From the NCBI GenBank assembly GCA_934045905.1, contig OW203763.1:43119172-43183171 (forward strand): a DNA stretch of 64,000 nucleotides, written 5' to 3'. The notes under the pieces are model-generated. The model did not search any database. It saw only the letters and a program-made list of their open reading frames with translations, and was not told the DNA's origin. This document shows, piece after piece, positions 31,851 through 43,677 of the stretch. Origin of the DNA: Leuctra nigra (lineage: Eukaryota > Arthropoda > Insecta > Plecoptera > Leuctridae). A program made the position numbers and the translations under genes. Every line of letters begins with the position of its first letter. Positions within the stretch are counted from its first letter, which is position 1.

Positions 31851-33443
31851 TCATTTGGTTCTGTATTGATCTATGTGAATATTTGTTGTCTGCCTAGTGT
31901 TATGTGTATGTATTTCGCTATTTGAAATAATATTCGTGCTAGATTTAATTGATAAAAGAGATTCTAATATATAAATACAAGGGAATGTAAGTATTTTATA
32001 TTTAATGAAGTGCTTTTTACAGTCAGGTTTTCTATAGGAGTTACAATGTTTATATTTGAGTCCAAAGAGTGCTCTAACTGCTTTTCTTTGTACAGTGAAT
32101 ATTTTGTGGGCATCAGTAGAATTTCCCCAGAATCTTATTCCATACCTCATATGTGATTCAAAGTTTGCATAGTACACTCATTTGGCAATTTTCATGTTTG
32201 TTAGGGACTTTATAGTTTTAAGAGAAAAATAGGCAGAGTGTAATTTATTTATTAATTTCGAACAATGGCTTTTCCAGTTAAGATTTTCATCTATTTTAAT
32301 ACCCAGGAATTTAGTTTCTGTAATTTCAACGATTTCTGTATTATCTTTTTTATTTACAATTTTGGTTTTTTCTAAAATATTATTTGAGCTGTTTTTTAAT
32401 TTGAAATGAATGAAGTTAGTTTTGTTTGAGTTTAAAAGTAAACAATTATCATTTAACCAATTTGTTGTATTTATTAGTGTATTTTCTGTGTTTTGCTTTA
32501 GAATGTCCTTTGTTTTTCCTAATATGGTTATATTTGTGTTATCTGCAAATAATTCCGATAGTTTGCTAGTTTCTGGCAGGTCGTTAATATATATAATAAA
32601 TAGTAAGGGCCCCAGTATTGATCCTTGTGGTACTCCCCATGTGACTGGTTCAGGATCCGATATAAATATTGATTCTTTATTATTTATTGTTGATGTTATC
32701 TCTACAAGTTGCGTTCTATTTTTCATGTAAGAGTCTAGCAGTTGAAGAGCTGTTCCCCGTACTCCATAATGCTCCAGCTTAGCTAGGGGTATAGTGTGTT
32801 TTATGCTATCGAATGCCTTTGACAGGTCGCAGAAAAGCCCTATAGTTTGTTCTTTATTTTCTAGTCCGAGTATGGTGTTGTTAATGAAATTTTCAATAGT
32901 GTTCGAGGTGGATTTATTCTTTCGAAACCCACTTTGTTTGTCATTTAGGAGGTTTTCATATTCTAGGGATGATGTGAGTCTTACACGAATTATTTTTTCA
33001 AAAATTTTAGATACAGCTGGAAGTAAAGAAATTGGTCTATAATTTTCTGTTATTGTCTTATCTCCTTTTTTAAATATTGGTATTATTTTTGCAATTTTTT
33101 ATTTTTCTGGGAATATTCCGCTATCAATGCATGTATTAAATATGTGTGATAAAGGTGTCAATAGCGGCTTGATGGCTTTTTTGAGGATGCTAGTAGGTAA
33201 GTTGTCTATACCATAAGACTTTTTGTTTTTTAGCCTTGATACTATTTTCAAAATTTCAATCTCCGATGTGTGGTTCACGAAAAAGGAGTTGGCCGGACTT
33301 TTTGTTTTATCTAAGTGCTTTTGGAAGTTATCTCCAGATGTGCTAATTGATTGTTGGAGCGTTTGGGCTATATTTGCAAAATCTTTGTTAAATTTCTTTG
33401 CTATCTCTTTAGGGTCCGTAATCATGTAATTATTTTCTTTCAA
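31851..33443 (-). pseudogene. LINE reverse transcriptase, nearly continuous
   Basis: One frame reads KKSYGIDNLPTSILKKAI, ENYRPISLLPAVSKIFEK, DKQSGFRKNKSTS, GLFCDLSKAFDSI (catalytic Asp), WGVPQGSILGPLLFIIYIN and then FADNTNITI. In the last motif the FADD box has become FADN, so a metal-binding Asp is lost. In-frame stops are TAA just after GIFPEK (about 33099) and TGA after LTNMKIAK (about 32178). The C-terminal CR1/Jockey-like region follows. Otherwise there are no frameshifts in about 1.6 kb. Confidence 0.85.
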
Positions 33444-33454
33444 TATTAAGTTAC

Positions 33455-33517
33455 CAACCCGACTTTAGTTGGATGGGGTATAATTAATTGTTAATTAATT
33501 GATATAATAAAAAAAAA
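33455..33517 (+). mobile_element. 63-bp retroposon with 10-bp target duplication
   Basis: ATTAAGTTAC occurs at 33445-33454 and 33518-33527. Between them lies CAACCCGACTTTAGTTGG plus an AT-rich stretch ending ATAATAAAAAAAAA. The poly(A) end and duplication mark it as a severely 5'-truncated retrocopy, opposite in strand to the host LINE. Confidence 0.75.
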
Positions 33518-33962
33518 ATTAAGTTACTCTGATCTCTAATTTTCATTATGAGTTAGTGTGCTCTTTGACTACTTCCCAAATTGTGTTGGTCCTATCACAA
33601 CCCGTTTTCTCTGCTATCTTTTTCATTATCGTAAGTCTTTTTGCTGCTGCAATAGTTTTTTTGGTAAGTTTTTTTGGTGTTTTTGTATATTTGCATAAGG
33701 AAGTCTGTTCTGTAGTGAGAATACAGGTAATATAAGCATTTGAGATTTTTGGCCGACAATTTAATTCCTAGTGTTATCCATTTGGGTTTTTTGAAATTGT
33801 TGTTTATCTTCCTATTACTTATTGGGAAACTCTCTTCAAATATTTTATTTAATATTTCTGAGAATTTGTCATACTTTTCGTTCAGGTCTGGTATGTTGTA
33901 CATATCGTTCCAAGATACTCCTTCTAGCTCCTCTATGAATTTATTTGTGTTTTCCTTATTAA

Positions 33963-34490
33963 GGTGATACTAGCGCTCGGCCGTTTTAGAAAATTGAGAG
34001 AGAAAAATGGTTTCATAAGTGAGTGTAACTTTAAAAGGATGTTCACATGATCATTCTGATTGTATATTAGTAGCACTTGTTCATTTTGCTTCTTGCATCG
34101 TTAATTAAGCGCCGATTATTCAACAAAACCGCGCAAAACGATGAAATTTGCGATACGATTGGAGACCAAACCCGTAAACCAATTGATCTCAAATTTTAAT
34201 CATGATTAGATGAAAGACAAACTTAGGGTTATCCCTTGGCACATTTTTGAAATTCAATTTTATACGGCGCCCAGGGAGACGAGAAAATAGCTAATTTTTC
34301 ACCAAAAATCCACTAATTATTACTAATTAACGAAACAAAAAATTAAAAATGTACCAAGGGATAACCCTAAGTTTGTCTTTTATCTAATCACGATTAAAAT
34401 TTCAAATAATTTGGTCTACCCGTTTCGTCTTTAATCGTATCGCAAAAAGTGTCTACAAAAGGCAACAAAATCGCTCGCGCTTGCAGCACC
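33963..34490. mobile_element. TTAA-target MITE, copy 1
   Basis: TTAA is present at both ends (33959-33962, 34491-34494). Terminal inverted repeats are GGTGATACTAGCGCTCG on the left and GGTGCTGCAAGCGCGAG read inward on the right. An internal inverted pair (GACAAACTTAGGGTTATCCC and its complement, about 34212 and 34361) makes a long hairpin. TTAA duplication is the hallmark of piggyBac-type transposition. It is 528 bp and non-coding. Confidence 0.78.
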
Positions 34491-34852
34491 TTAAGATTTC
34501 TAACTTGAATTGTTTTGGTTTGGGTTTTCATTTCATTGATTTTAATTTGTATTATCTGACACCGATGGTCCGATAGGCAGTTTTCAACCACTGCTGTTGA
34601 GAATTGATTTTCCTGAAGATTTGTTGCTATGTTATCAATTGTTTTCTCTGTATTATATCTAATATCTATTCTGGTGGGATCTTTTATTGTTAACTTAAGG
34701 TTATGAGATGCCATTAGGTTTATAAGTTTATCGCTTTCATTTGATTTTGTGATTTTGTTTTGTGAAAGTTATTTTGTTTAGAGCATGATCAAGAGTATCT
34801 ATAAATATATTAAGATTGCGAGGGGTGAACAACTAAAAACATCAGTGTACAC

Positions 34853-35156
34853 TTTCAAAAAATATCAAAAAAAATAAAAAAAAAATAAAAAAAAATCATA
34901 AAATCACTACAAAATCAAAAAAAATCAAAAAAAAAAACAAAAAAAATCAAGAATTCACTACAAAATCAAAAAATCAAAAAAAATCAAAAAAAATCATAAA
35001 ATCACAACAAAAAAATTAAGAAAAATCAAAAAATCAAAAAATCTCTACAAAATCATAAAAAAATCAAAAAAAATCATAAAATCACTCCATAATAAAAAAT
35101 TTAAAAAAATTAAAAAATCGAAAAAATCACAAGAAATTAAATACTTAAAAAAAAAA
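34853..35156. repeat. A-rich (AAAATC)n-like subterminal block, left
   Basis: An irregular run of AAAAATC / AAAATCAT / ACTACAAAATC units. It sits just inside the left terminus of the 10.7-kb element. A similar block lies inside the right terminus. Confidence 0.8.
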
Positions 35157-35203
35157 CAGTTGGAGTTGTTGGGCGTATTGGTGCTCTCCCGTCAACGTGT
35201 TAC

Positions 35204-35328
35204 ACTCGGTACCACTCGTGTTCGCACGCGTGTATTCGCAGCGGGATTCCCTTGGATTCCTTACTCGGTTATACTCGGCAGCACTCGGTACCACTCGTGT
35301 ATTCGCAGCGGGATTCCCTTGGATTCCC
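35204..35328 (+). repeat. Two-copy tandem repeat in the leader of the transposase-like gene
   Basis: ACTCGGTACCACTCGTGT followed by TATTCGCAGCGGGATTCCCT occurs twice (about 35207-35258 and 35283-35325); the first copy has an extra TCGCACGCGTG. It lies 150-270 bp upstream of the start codon at 35475 and may be promoter or 5' UTR. Confidence 0.7.
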
Positions 35329-36635
35329 GAATTAAAACTTCTCCGGTGCTGGCTTGATCTTTCTCGCCTCGTTTCTTGCCTTTTGTAAAACTGTATTTTG
35401 ATCGATTTTGATTGTACGTAATTCTTTCACATCGTTAGTAACTATCCGAAAATCTAGTTCAAACTCGATTTACCATGGCCAGTGCTCGGGATAGTGCAAC
35501 GAGTGCGACCGAAGGCTCGACTGAAGGTACATCCGAGGGTACATCTGGTGCATCTGGTAATTTAGACCGATATTTAGACAAATCTGTGGAACAATTAAAT
35601 CAACATCGCGACGAATCGGTCGAATCTCGTGTCGAGTCTCCAACATCGAAGGTAAGTACCAATTACTTTAAAATAATATTATGTATTATTAATAATATGT
35701 TTATTTAAACGGTATTTTTTTTTGTCAAATACTCTGTCAAATATTTCTATCTAATCATTACTTAAGACACCGCTTAAACAAGACAATTTAATGAAAATTA
35801 AATATGTTTGTAAAAGTGTTGGTCAAATACGATGTCAAATATTGTGTCAAACAGAAAATCACTACAAACTGATACTGATTCTACAACTACTTTCCACTAC
35901 TGGCTGAATCGTAATCTGTGTAAAGCATGGCAAAATCTCATTACTAGCGGTTTTGCAAACCGCTTGCCAGATATAGAACCAGACCTATAAGGATCTTGTT
36001 CTATCAAAGATTTTATGAAATTAGCCAATCAGAGCACTAGCATTGAAAGTCATGTTCTATGACGATGATGATGATGATTAGCGCTAGGATATTTAGGACA
36101 TAAACTTTAAAAAAAATCAGACACGTCTGAAAATGACACATAAATATATTTCATGTGTCCCTATACTCCCTGATTAAAAAACGAGTGTTTTATTTAGCCT
36201 GAAAATGCCTTTGTCTCAATTTTTTTTATAAAGTCTGTATTTTTCTTGCTAAAGGTCTTTTTGTCCTTTTTTTACATTTACTGTGGAAAATAATATAAAA
36301 TGTTTGATTCAAGTTACCTATTGTATGTAGTCGTCACAAAATTTCCATCCTCCACTTGGATGACCAACAACAATTGATACTTGACACATTGACACATTCA
36401 TATAATAATTTAAGTTCATTTTAATATCTTACTCCAAATTCAACTCCTAAACAAATAAATCGAAAAATATGTTTACGAATATTACAAAGCATATCATTGG
36501 TCTTTTTTAATGATTTTATGGCCCTTCTTTAATAGTTTTAAGAGTTTTACTATTCGCCTGCCTTTTTGAACGTTTCATTGGTCATAAACATCCTAGTCCT
36601 ATTGATGATTATATACAAAAAAAAACATGTCACAC

Positions 36636-37115
36636 AATCACAGCCTAAACGGCTGAACCGATTGGTCTGATTTTTTTTACCACATTGCACTTTTAGCGGA
36701 ACACTTTTATAACGGAACAATTGTCAATCGAATGTGCTAAATCAAGTGAAGCTAGGCAAATTACTAAAAAAAGAATATCCCCTGAAAAAGTCCGTGCAAA
36801 AATACCAACCTAGTCCCCTCAACTAACAAACAAATCAGCACTGAAAAGTGGTGATATCAAAATTCGGCTGAGTCAAACTCAAAACGTGTATTCATATTAG
36901 TAGCGCTAATACATATTTAAATTTAAAAAAATACTTGACATAGTTATCGATGTATAGTGTATTTTACGTAGCGATATTTGCTTTCTGACCAATAAAATTA
37001 TATTCTATTATTGTCGAAACGACAACATTTTTCATTTTAAATATTATTTTTTTTGAATGAACGTGTTGACTTAGCTAAATTATTGTTATCACTACTTTTC
37101 AGTTCTGATCATTTA
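36636..37115 (+). repeat. Degenerate copy of the one-sided hairpin element
   Basis: The body phrase ACAGCCTAAACGGCTGAACC is followed by a decayed left arm (about 36775-36895: AGTCCGTGCAAAAATACC, AAGTGGTGATATCAAAA) and a right-arm remnant (TATCACTACTTTTCAGTTCT, about 37085-37110). It is older than the other copies. Confidence 0.55.
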
Positions 37116-37120
37116 AAGTG

Positions 37121-38104
37121 GTCCCACTGCTCCAGCCATGGTGCTTAGAATTCGCCGTAATTCATACAAATCTCTGATGAAATAATACCTCAAACAACAG
37201 CATAAAACAATTATATCTTACCGTGTGCTCCAATTATATGTTTTAATTGAAGTTCCAATTAAACCATTGACTAACACCTCTATACCGGGATATGAAACTG
37301 CCATGCCAATACCACTCTAACGCACGGCCCTACGTTTGTACCATTGCGTGATAATCTGATCCCGCCTCCCGGGCGTCCAGCCACTTCAACCGTCAGATTT
37401 GACACAGCATACAAACTTATTTCCGTTATGAAAACTCAGTAGACCATGTCTATAACACTTTTCAATCATCTAAGAAGGTATTGCTCACATCTTTTGTGAG
37501 ATTAAGGTATTTAGGTAAAAGAAGTTTGGTGTAATTCATTCGCATCTCTAGAACAAGTTGCTACGGAAGTCCCGCCCCCTCCTTCTCTAGACGTGTTGTG
37601 ATTCGCGTGCGGCATTTTCGTTTGACTACAACCGTCGTGCCGTGAAAAGTAAACGATTTGCTTATCCCCTAGTTTTGATTGTCAATGATTAAACTATCCC
37701 AAAATAATTCATATTTGTAGTGCAATGTTGCCAGATTTATGGTAAATTTCACACAATTTACACATTTTCTTACTTATTTGGCCCGTGACCCCATATTTTC
37801 AAACGGCAGTCTTATTCTAAAAAATATTATCTTTAATTTGAGACTATTTTCAATAATTTGTCATTTCTCTTGCGGTTTTAAGAGCAATTTAAGGCCAATT
37901 TTCCGGGACGATTTCATGTCTCCCTGTGTTATCTTATGGGGGAAAAGATGATCTTCAATCAAGAATATCTAATTATTTCATACCGTAAGGGGCAAATATT
38001 TTTTGCTAGTTGTATGTAATATGGATTCATTAATCTTTGGTGTGAATTACAGCAAATTCTCATTCCTATGCCGAAACCCTGGAACCCCCTTAAACTTATA
38101 TTTT
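37121..38104. other. Intronic sequence, no feature assigned
   Basis: No repeat boundary or coding exon could be supported. A plus-strand frame at 37739-37951 has no recognisable domain. Confidence 0.4.
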
Positions 38105-39301
38105 CACAGTAAAAAATGTTTAGTTGCGACAACCAAAATTTAGTTGCGACAACCAAACTTTTTAGTCAATATACGTTCAACTAAAGGTTTAGTTATCTCT
38201 ACCAAACATTTTGGTTGGCTATGTTCAGTTACGGCAACTAAAGGTTTAGTTGTCTCAACCAAACTTTTCATACGGGAATAATAGATGTTTAGTTGTGAGA
38301 ACTAAATCGAAATTATATTTGGTTGTGGCAAGAAAACTTTTGGTTAGCTCAACCAAACTTTTTGGTTGATAGAACTAAATATTATTGATAGACAACAAAA
38401 TAAAATTGTAATTAATAATTGATTTCTCAGTCAGTTTTAATCGAATTTCAATTCTGCGAGAGAAATTACAGAGAGAATCACAATTTTGATTAGTACACAA
38501 ATACAAACTGGTTTGCCCCCGACAAGGTTTGAACCTCGATCTCTGGCGCAGAAGTCAGCCGTGCTACCCCGGGACCACGGTGCGCGGTGAGAAACAGTGC
38601 GCGTTAGCCATACTTGAAGTTGATATTTGAAAATATAAGCGTGAAAAAGAAATTTGTTTAAATTATGCAAGGATTATTTGAGAATTGTTGAAGAGTTTTT
38701 GATATTAATCAAAATCCTAATTACTATATTCTTCTTACAATTTCATTAAGTAACATAGATAGATGATAAGCGTATAAAAAATATATAGTAATTAATGGTG
38801 TCGTAATACAAAAGAGCATTCAGTAGTTTGAATGTTCGGGAATAGATAACTTTGCCAATCCCAATTCGATTCCTCTTCGTCAGTTTCCTTGCGCACAAAT
38901 CAACTAAAATGTTTGGTTGTGTCAACTAAACGTTTAGTTGGACCTTCTTTTACGATTTTACTCAGGAGAACAAAACAGTTTCGTTGTCACAACCAAAGTT
39001 TCACAGTTGTACTCTTTTGCACAGAACGAACTAAAATCTTTGGTTCCGAGAACCAAACAGTTTAGTTCTTACAATCAAAGAATTCTGAACCAAAATGTTT
39101 TGTTTGTGAGAATTAAAGGTTTAGTTCTCACAACTAAACAATTGCTAACTAAACTTTTTGGTACAGACAACTAAAAATTAATGTCCTAACAACTAAATAA
39201 ATTATCGGTTTGGTGGAGACAACTAAAATATTAGTTGGCCCAACAAAATATAGCCCAACTAAACATTTTTGGTTGGCGCAACTAAACAATTTTTTTCTGT
39301 G
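38105..39301. mobile_element. CACAG-ended MITE packed with TTTAGTTG / CAACTAAA words
   Basis: The left end CACAGTAAAAAATGTTTAG and the right end, read inward CACAGAAAAAAATTGTTTAG, form a ~25-bp terminal inverted repeat. TTT on both sides (38102-38104, 39302-39304) would be a 3-bp duplication, as in CACTA-type elements. The interior has dozens of (A)ACTAAA and TTTAGTT(G) words in both orientations near both ends, leaving a unique centre with a tRNA-like sequence. Confidence 0.65.
38514..38586 (-). ncRNA. tRNA-like sequence (possible SINE head)
   Basis: On the minus strand, GTGGTCCCGGGGTAGCACGG resembles a D-arm with a box A. CGAGGTTCAAACCTTG has a T-arm stem and a GGTTCAAAC box B. The spacing between the two is tRNA-like. 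A confident acceptor stem and anticodon stem could not be drawn, so this is a tRNA-derived relic rather than a functional tRNA. Confidence 0.35.
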
Positions 39302-39360
39302 TTTAGTTGAGGAGGAGTTTTGGCTAAACTTTTTACACGGAGTTTTTATGGGATAAAAAA
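39302..39360. repeat. Fragment of a hairpin-element right end
   Basis: TTTTTACACGGAGTTTTTATGGG-like sequence (39327-39354) matches the outer tip of the hairpin arms found at 44066 and 57568. It abuts the CACAG MITE. Confidence 0.45.
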
Positions 39361-42300
39361 ACAATTAAATTAATTGCTGTTCCTTGCATAATTGAAAAAA
39401 TTAATAATTATTATTAATAAAAATAATAAAAACATTTAATGAATTAAAATAATAATTAAATAAAAAATTGATCACAGGATTCTATTTTGCACCTTTTTCT
39501 AGCGGCGATCCAGCTATGATGGACTCAACAATCAAGAGATGTTCTGGATATCTATGGAAAAGGCCATTGGCGTCGCGGTTCCCACGTATATCAAAACAGT
39601 GATGAATTTAAGTGGTTTTGATAATTACGTCTCTGTGAAATGTCTCACATCTTTGGACGTGTTAGGAATGGAGAGGTTCGTCAGAGAAGACATTATTGAC
39701 CTCGTAGATCCCGACCAAGATATGATAAACGCTTACGGTATTTACGCAAATAAGAAAGAAAAATTTACAATTATGCCTGGACACAAAAAACTTATCGACA
39801 GAATGGTTGCAGTTGCCGAGGAGCGCGAGCAGCAACAAAAGGGGCAAAACACCGAGCAACACACAAAAGTTAAGAAAGTTCTGCCGACTCTGAAAACGGT
39901 GAAAACGAATATTAGGAACACTGCACCTACTACTCCTACTTCAGTGAAGGTTCCTGTTGATCCTATTGCCGCTACAAAAGAGGATCTAGATGCAAAGGTG
40001 AAGTCCTTCATTAAGAAGAACACTACAGTGAAGGAGTTCGAAGTAAACGTTACTTTGAAAAATGACATAATTGAAGCCTCAGTAACGTGCTGCATCTGTG
40101 ACAAAACAGTTTCAGTAAACCAGGCACACACAGCAACCGGACCACGATGGACAATCTCAAACTATCAGAGACACATTACGGGTCATTACAAGAAAACCAA
40201 AACAGCAGCATCAACAAATGCCTCCATCCGAGACCACTTCCTACCTCAAACCCAAGCCCTCCAAGTAAGCAGCGATGAGGACCAGATTGGAATTCAATCG
40301 TCGGGGGAATAGAACGGTGGCAGGGTAGCGAGACATCTCCTGGCACCTCCGATCAACCGATAGTCTCAAGCTCGGTCTCTAGAAGCAAGTGGAAGGATGC
40401 AAAATACAGCCGAAATGCCAGACAACTAAGAAAGCTGGATCACAGACGTTACCCTAAGCCTGAGAAGCAATCACTTATAACGGACTATTTCCCAATTTTA
40501 AATGAAGTACAAATTTTGACAGCAAAAAATCGCAAGCTCAAGAGGCAATATCATCTATAATCGCTTCAAAAGCAGCAACTACCTCTGCAACTACATCACA
40601 ATCAAGAACTTCCGAGGAAACAAACGATTTCTTGTCAAAACTCCTTCAGGCAGCACACAAGAATTCAGGTAGGCACAAGTCTGGAAAGAGGTACGATTCA
40701 ACACTTAAACTCTTTGGGACATATCTATTTCTAATTGGAGGTCGTTTGACGTACAACACTCTGAGTGCCAACTTGCCCCTTCCTTCAATTTCAACAGTTT
40801 CCCAGTGTTTGAAGGAGTATGGACCTGTATTAGCCGAAGGGCAGCTTAGATTTCCAGAACTTGTGTCTTTTCTGGAAGACAAGAAACTGCCCAAGTGTGT
40901 ATGGATAAGTGAAGATGCAACAAGAATAAACGGCCGAATTCAGTATGACGGCAAAACAAATCAACTAATTGGATTTGTTTTGCCGATTAGCGATACCACT
41001 GGCATGCCAATCGTCGGTTCTTTCAAAGCTAGGACAGCCAAGGAAATTGAAGAACATTTTTTAAACAATGAAGTTGCTTCATTAGCTTATGCTATCATGG
41101 TGCAGCCCTTAGGCGCCAATTCTCCTTCCTTCTGTCTATCTTTGTTTGGCACGAACAACAGGTTCACTGCGTCCCACATTGTGCCCGATAGCAGCACATC
41201 CAGCAGCAAGCTTTGTTACACGGCATAACCGAAGTTGGATTATTGATCACAGTTCCTATTCCATCACCAATAATTTCATATCAAGCAACGCCTACATTTG
41301 CATTGAATTAAATGCACATGCACTAATTAATACAGCTCTCCGTCTCAAGAATGACGAATTACAGGAACACTTCTATCCACACCTCTTTAGCAGCCAAACA
41401 TGCGAGTCATTCTTCCGCACTGCAAGGTCTATGACTAGTACATATTCGACCGTAGTAAATTTCAGTATGCTTGAGATGTTGCAAAGGTTGAAACGTATTC
41501 AACTCCAACTTGATATCATGCACTGCGAAACGACGGACAAAACGTTTAATTTTCCAATTAAGAAGAAAGTTACAAAGAGAACAAACACAATCGCCTCCCC
41601 ATTACCAAGTCAAGACGAAATTCAAGATGCTGTAATTGAAGCAAAATTAGAAGCTATAACATCAGCCCAGAAGTTTTCAATGATTCCTCACAGTGTTCCA
41701 ACTGACATCTTAATGAGAGACGTAGGGAATGTCACGATCGACATGGTGTCTACTGTTCCTTCTGAAGAGGAAGATTCTGACAACGAGGACGTGGCCGACG
41801 TAGACCCCACGTATGAAATGCCATACTTCTCAGAAGATGGATTTGAAATATCCCAAGAGGATCCGGAGTTGAACAACGACATGCAAAAACTTGCAACCAT
41901 CACAGACATTTCCCTAAAGAATTATCCTGTGGATGCTACTACTCTCCCGGAGGATAGTTCTTTTGTAGCTGTAAATTCTAAAGAGAAAACCGTAGTAGTA
42001 AAGAAATCGTCCCTGTGTTGGTTACTGAGCAAATAAGACTGTAAGTTAAGCAGTGACCGGTTGAGAAGGGTAATGGAATGTCGAGCCAATTCGTCCCATC
42101 CTGACTCGTCTAGAAGTCCCTCTCAAAACCCTGTTGAAGGGTGGGTTGAGGAAAGAGAAGAGGTTTCGACGGGAACATGGGCAGTTTTTCTTTGCGAAGG
42201 TGGGCATCGTTGTTTGGTTGGCAATATTTTAGCTTTTACATATTTAACCGGCCGAGGAAAGTCTCTCCAGTACTCAAGCAACATTGCACCGGTACGAGCA

Positions 42301-42961
42301 CCGACATCTTCATCTCGCGGGATCGGAGTCATTGCACATGGTACGACTGTACGACCCACGGTAGATTAACACCAACACATGTGAGTGTCCAAGGCTACCA
42401 TGACATTAAATATTATCAATTTAGTATTTCTTCACCGACGGTTACTCCAGAAAATCAATTAGTGCTTCCTAACAGTGCAATTCAAAAGTTAAAATCATTC
42501 TAATATCACGATGTCTATCAATCAAGATATACCAATTACCATTGACTGATTCAACAAGTAAAGTGATATTGAAGTATTCTGTTACCAATGACTCGTGATT
42601 GGATGAAGTCAGAATAACTGGTTTATGAGCTCGCTCACCTAAGACTCATTAAAATTAGCTTGAGGCTGAAATGTAATGCCATAATTATATTAAAGAACTT
42701 GATTTTAGTCTCTTTTGGGTGCATTGTTTCGTTCGTGTGGATAACCGAATTATATGATGACTATATTAAAGGAAGTACACCCAAGTAGAATATACCCCAT
42801 AGAAGAAAATGTAGAGAGGGTGTACCTAGGACAAATAGCCGAAAAGTATACGCAATACTACGTACAGTTGGAATTTGTGTACCTCAATAAATATCAATAA
42901 TTCATAATACCTGTGCAGTTTTTACTGAACTGTAGGTACCTACTTATGCCAACTTTCCTAA

Positions 42962-43107
42962 GGGCCGGTCTTTCAATGCCTTGCTAACTTTAATACAGTC
43001 AATTAGGACTATATTGCCATGGCAACAACCAATGACATTCCTAGAATGACCACTAACTAACTGTTAAGGGCTAATTGAGACTTTAGCAGAGTATTGAAAA
43101 CGGGGCC
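42962..43107. mobile_element. PIF/Harbinger-type (Tourist-like) MITE
   Basis: 146 bp, with TAA duplication (42959-42961, 43108-43110). Terminal inverted repeats are GGGCCGGTCTTTCAATGCC and, read inward from the right, GGCCCCGTTTTCAATACTC. A 3-bp TWA duplication and GGGCC ends are typical of PIF/Harbinger. Confidence 0.72.
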
Positions 43108-43677
43108 TAAACCGTATAATTACACCAATCCTCGGTTAATCGTACAGCAATGCTTTTCGGTTTGTACATTTATCATGCTCCCATTGGTGGATGCAAGGTA
43201 TTTTGGGAAGAAGGTTCTAAAAGGACGGGTATTTTCCGAATTATCCTTGCATAATTGATCTGGGTCATAAATGTATTTGTTGAGTTGGCCCTACTGCTGA
43301 TATCCGCTAATATCACCCCCAAATATTTATTATTGGCTGTGGTTAGGCTCAGGAGCCTTGTTTTTTGTTTAGCTCTGAATGATTTTTGTGGGAATACAAT
43401 TTCTATTTTTTTTCAATTGAATTGCTATAAGTAAAAGCCTAGTTGCCAATCAGTCTCTCAAAACGCATGCAATTCTAATGAGTAAAGACAGAAGATCAAT
43501 TGGTAAAACAAATGGCTTAAAATAGCCAAAAATCAGTGATTTCCAAATACAGATTACGTTCTTATAACTGGATACAATTAATATCTCAAAGTTTCGTTGG
43601 AAAGATAAAGAATGAGCTCACATTTTGTTATTACAATGTGTCAGGATTGTGTTCTAATTAATTAGAGTAAACAATTA

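Larger units (their letters stand above)
31457..34774 (-). mobile_element. Jockey/CR1-type LINE, 5'-truncated
   Basis: The 3' tail is a repeated AAACT motif (31457-31475 on plus as GTTTA units). TGTTTAG at 31450-31456 and 34775-34781 is a possible target duplication. The coding order on minus is endonuclease C-terminal part (PTRIDIRYNTEKTIDNIA, CLSDHRCQI), basic linker, RT and C-terminal region (MRYGIRFWGNSTDAHKIF). The 5' half of the endonuclease is absent. It carries a TTAA MITE (33963-34490) and a 63-bp retroposon (33455-33517). Confidence 0.82.
35475..42503 (+). pseudogene. BED-finger transposase-like gene, decayed
   Basis: Exon 1 (35475-35651) starts in a strong context (ACCATGG), encodes MASARDSATSATEGSTEG... 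and ends AAG|GTAAGT. Exon 2 begins at 39503 after TTTTTCTAG, in phase, and runs FWISMEKAIGVAVPTYIK to a BED-like zinc finger, CCICDKTVS...WTISNYQRHITGHY. The protein continues with shifts near 40312 and 40560 into SGKRYDSTLKLFGTYLFL, VWISEDATRINGRIQYD and FTASHIV. A Trp-to-stop change, a frameshift and an apparent internal deletion follow near 41190-41260. The C-terminal part has FSSQTCESFFRTARSMTSTY, then an acidic tail to 42503. Similar multi-copy ORFs occur in other invertebrates, but I cannot name the superfamily with certainty. Intron 1 (35652-39502) holds several repeats. Confidence 0.55.

Noticed and set aside
38514..38586. Functional tRNA gene
   Set aside because: Box A and box B are recognisable, but the acceptor and anticodon stems do not pair properly, and it lies inside a MITE.
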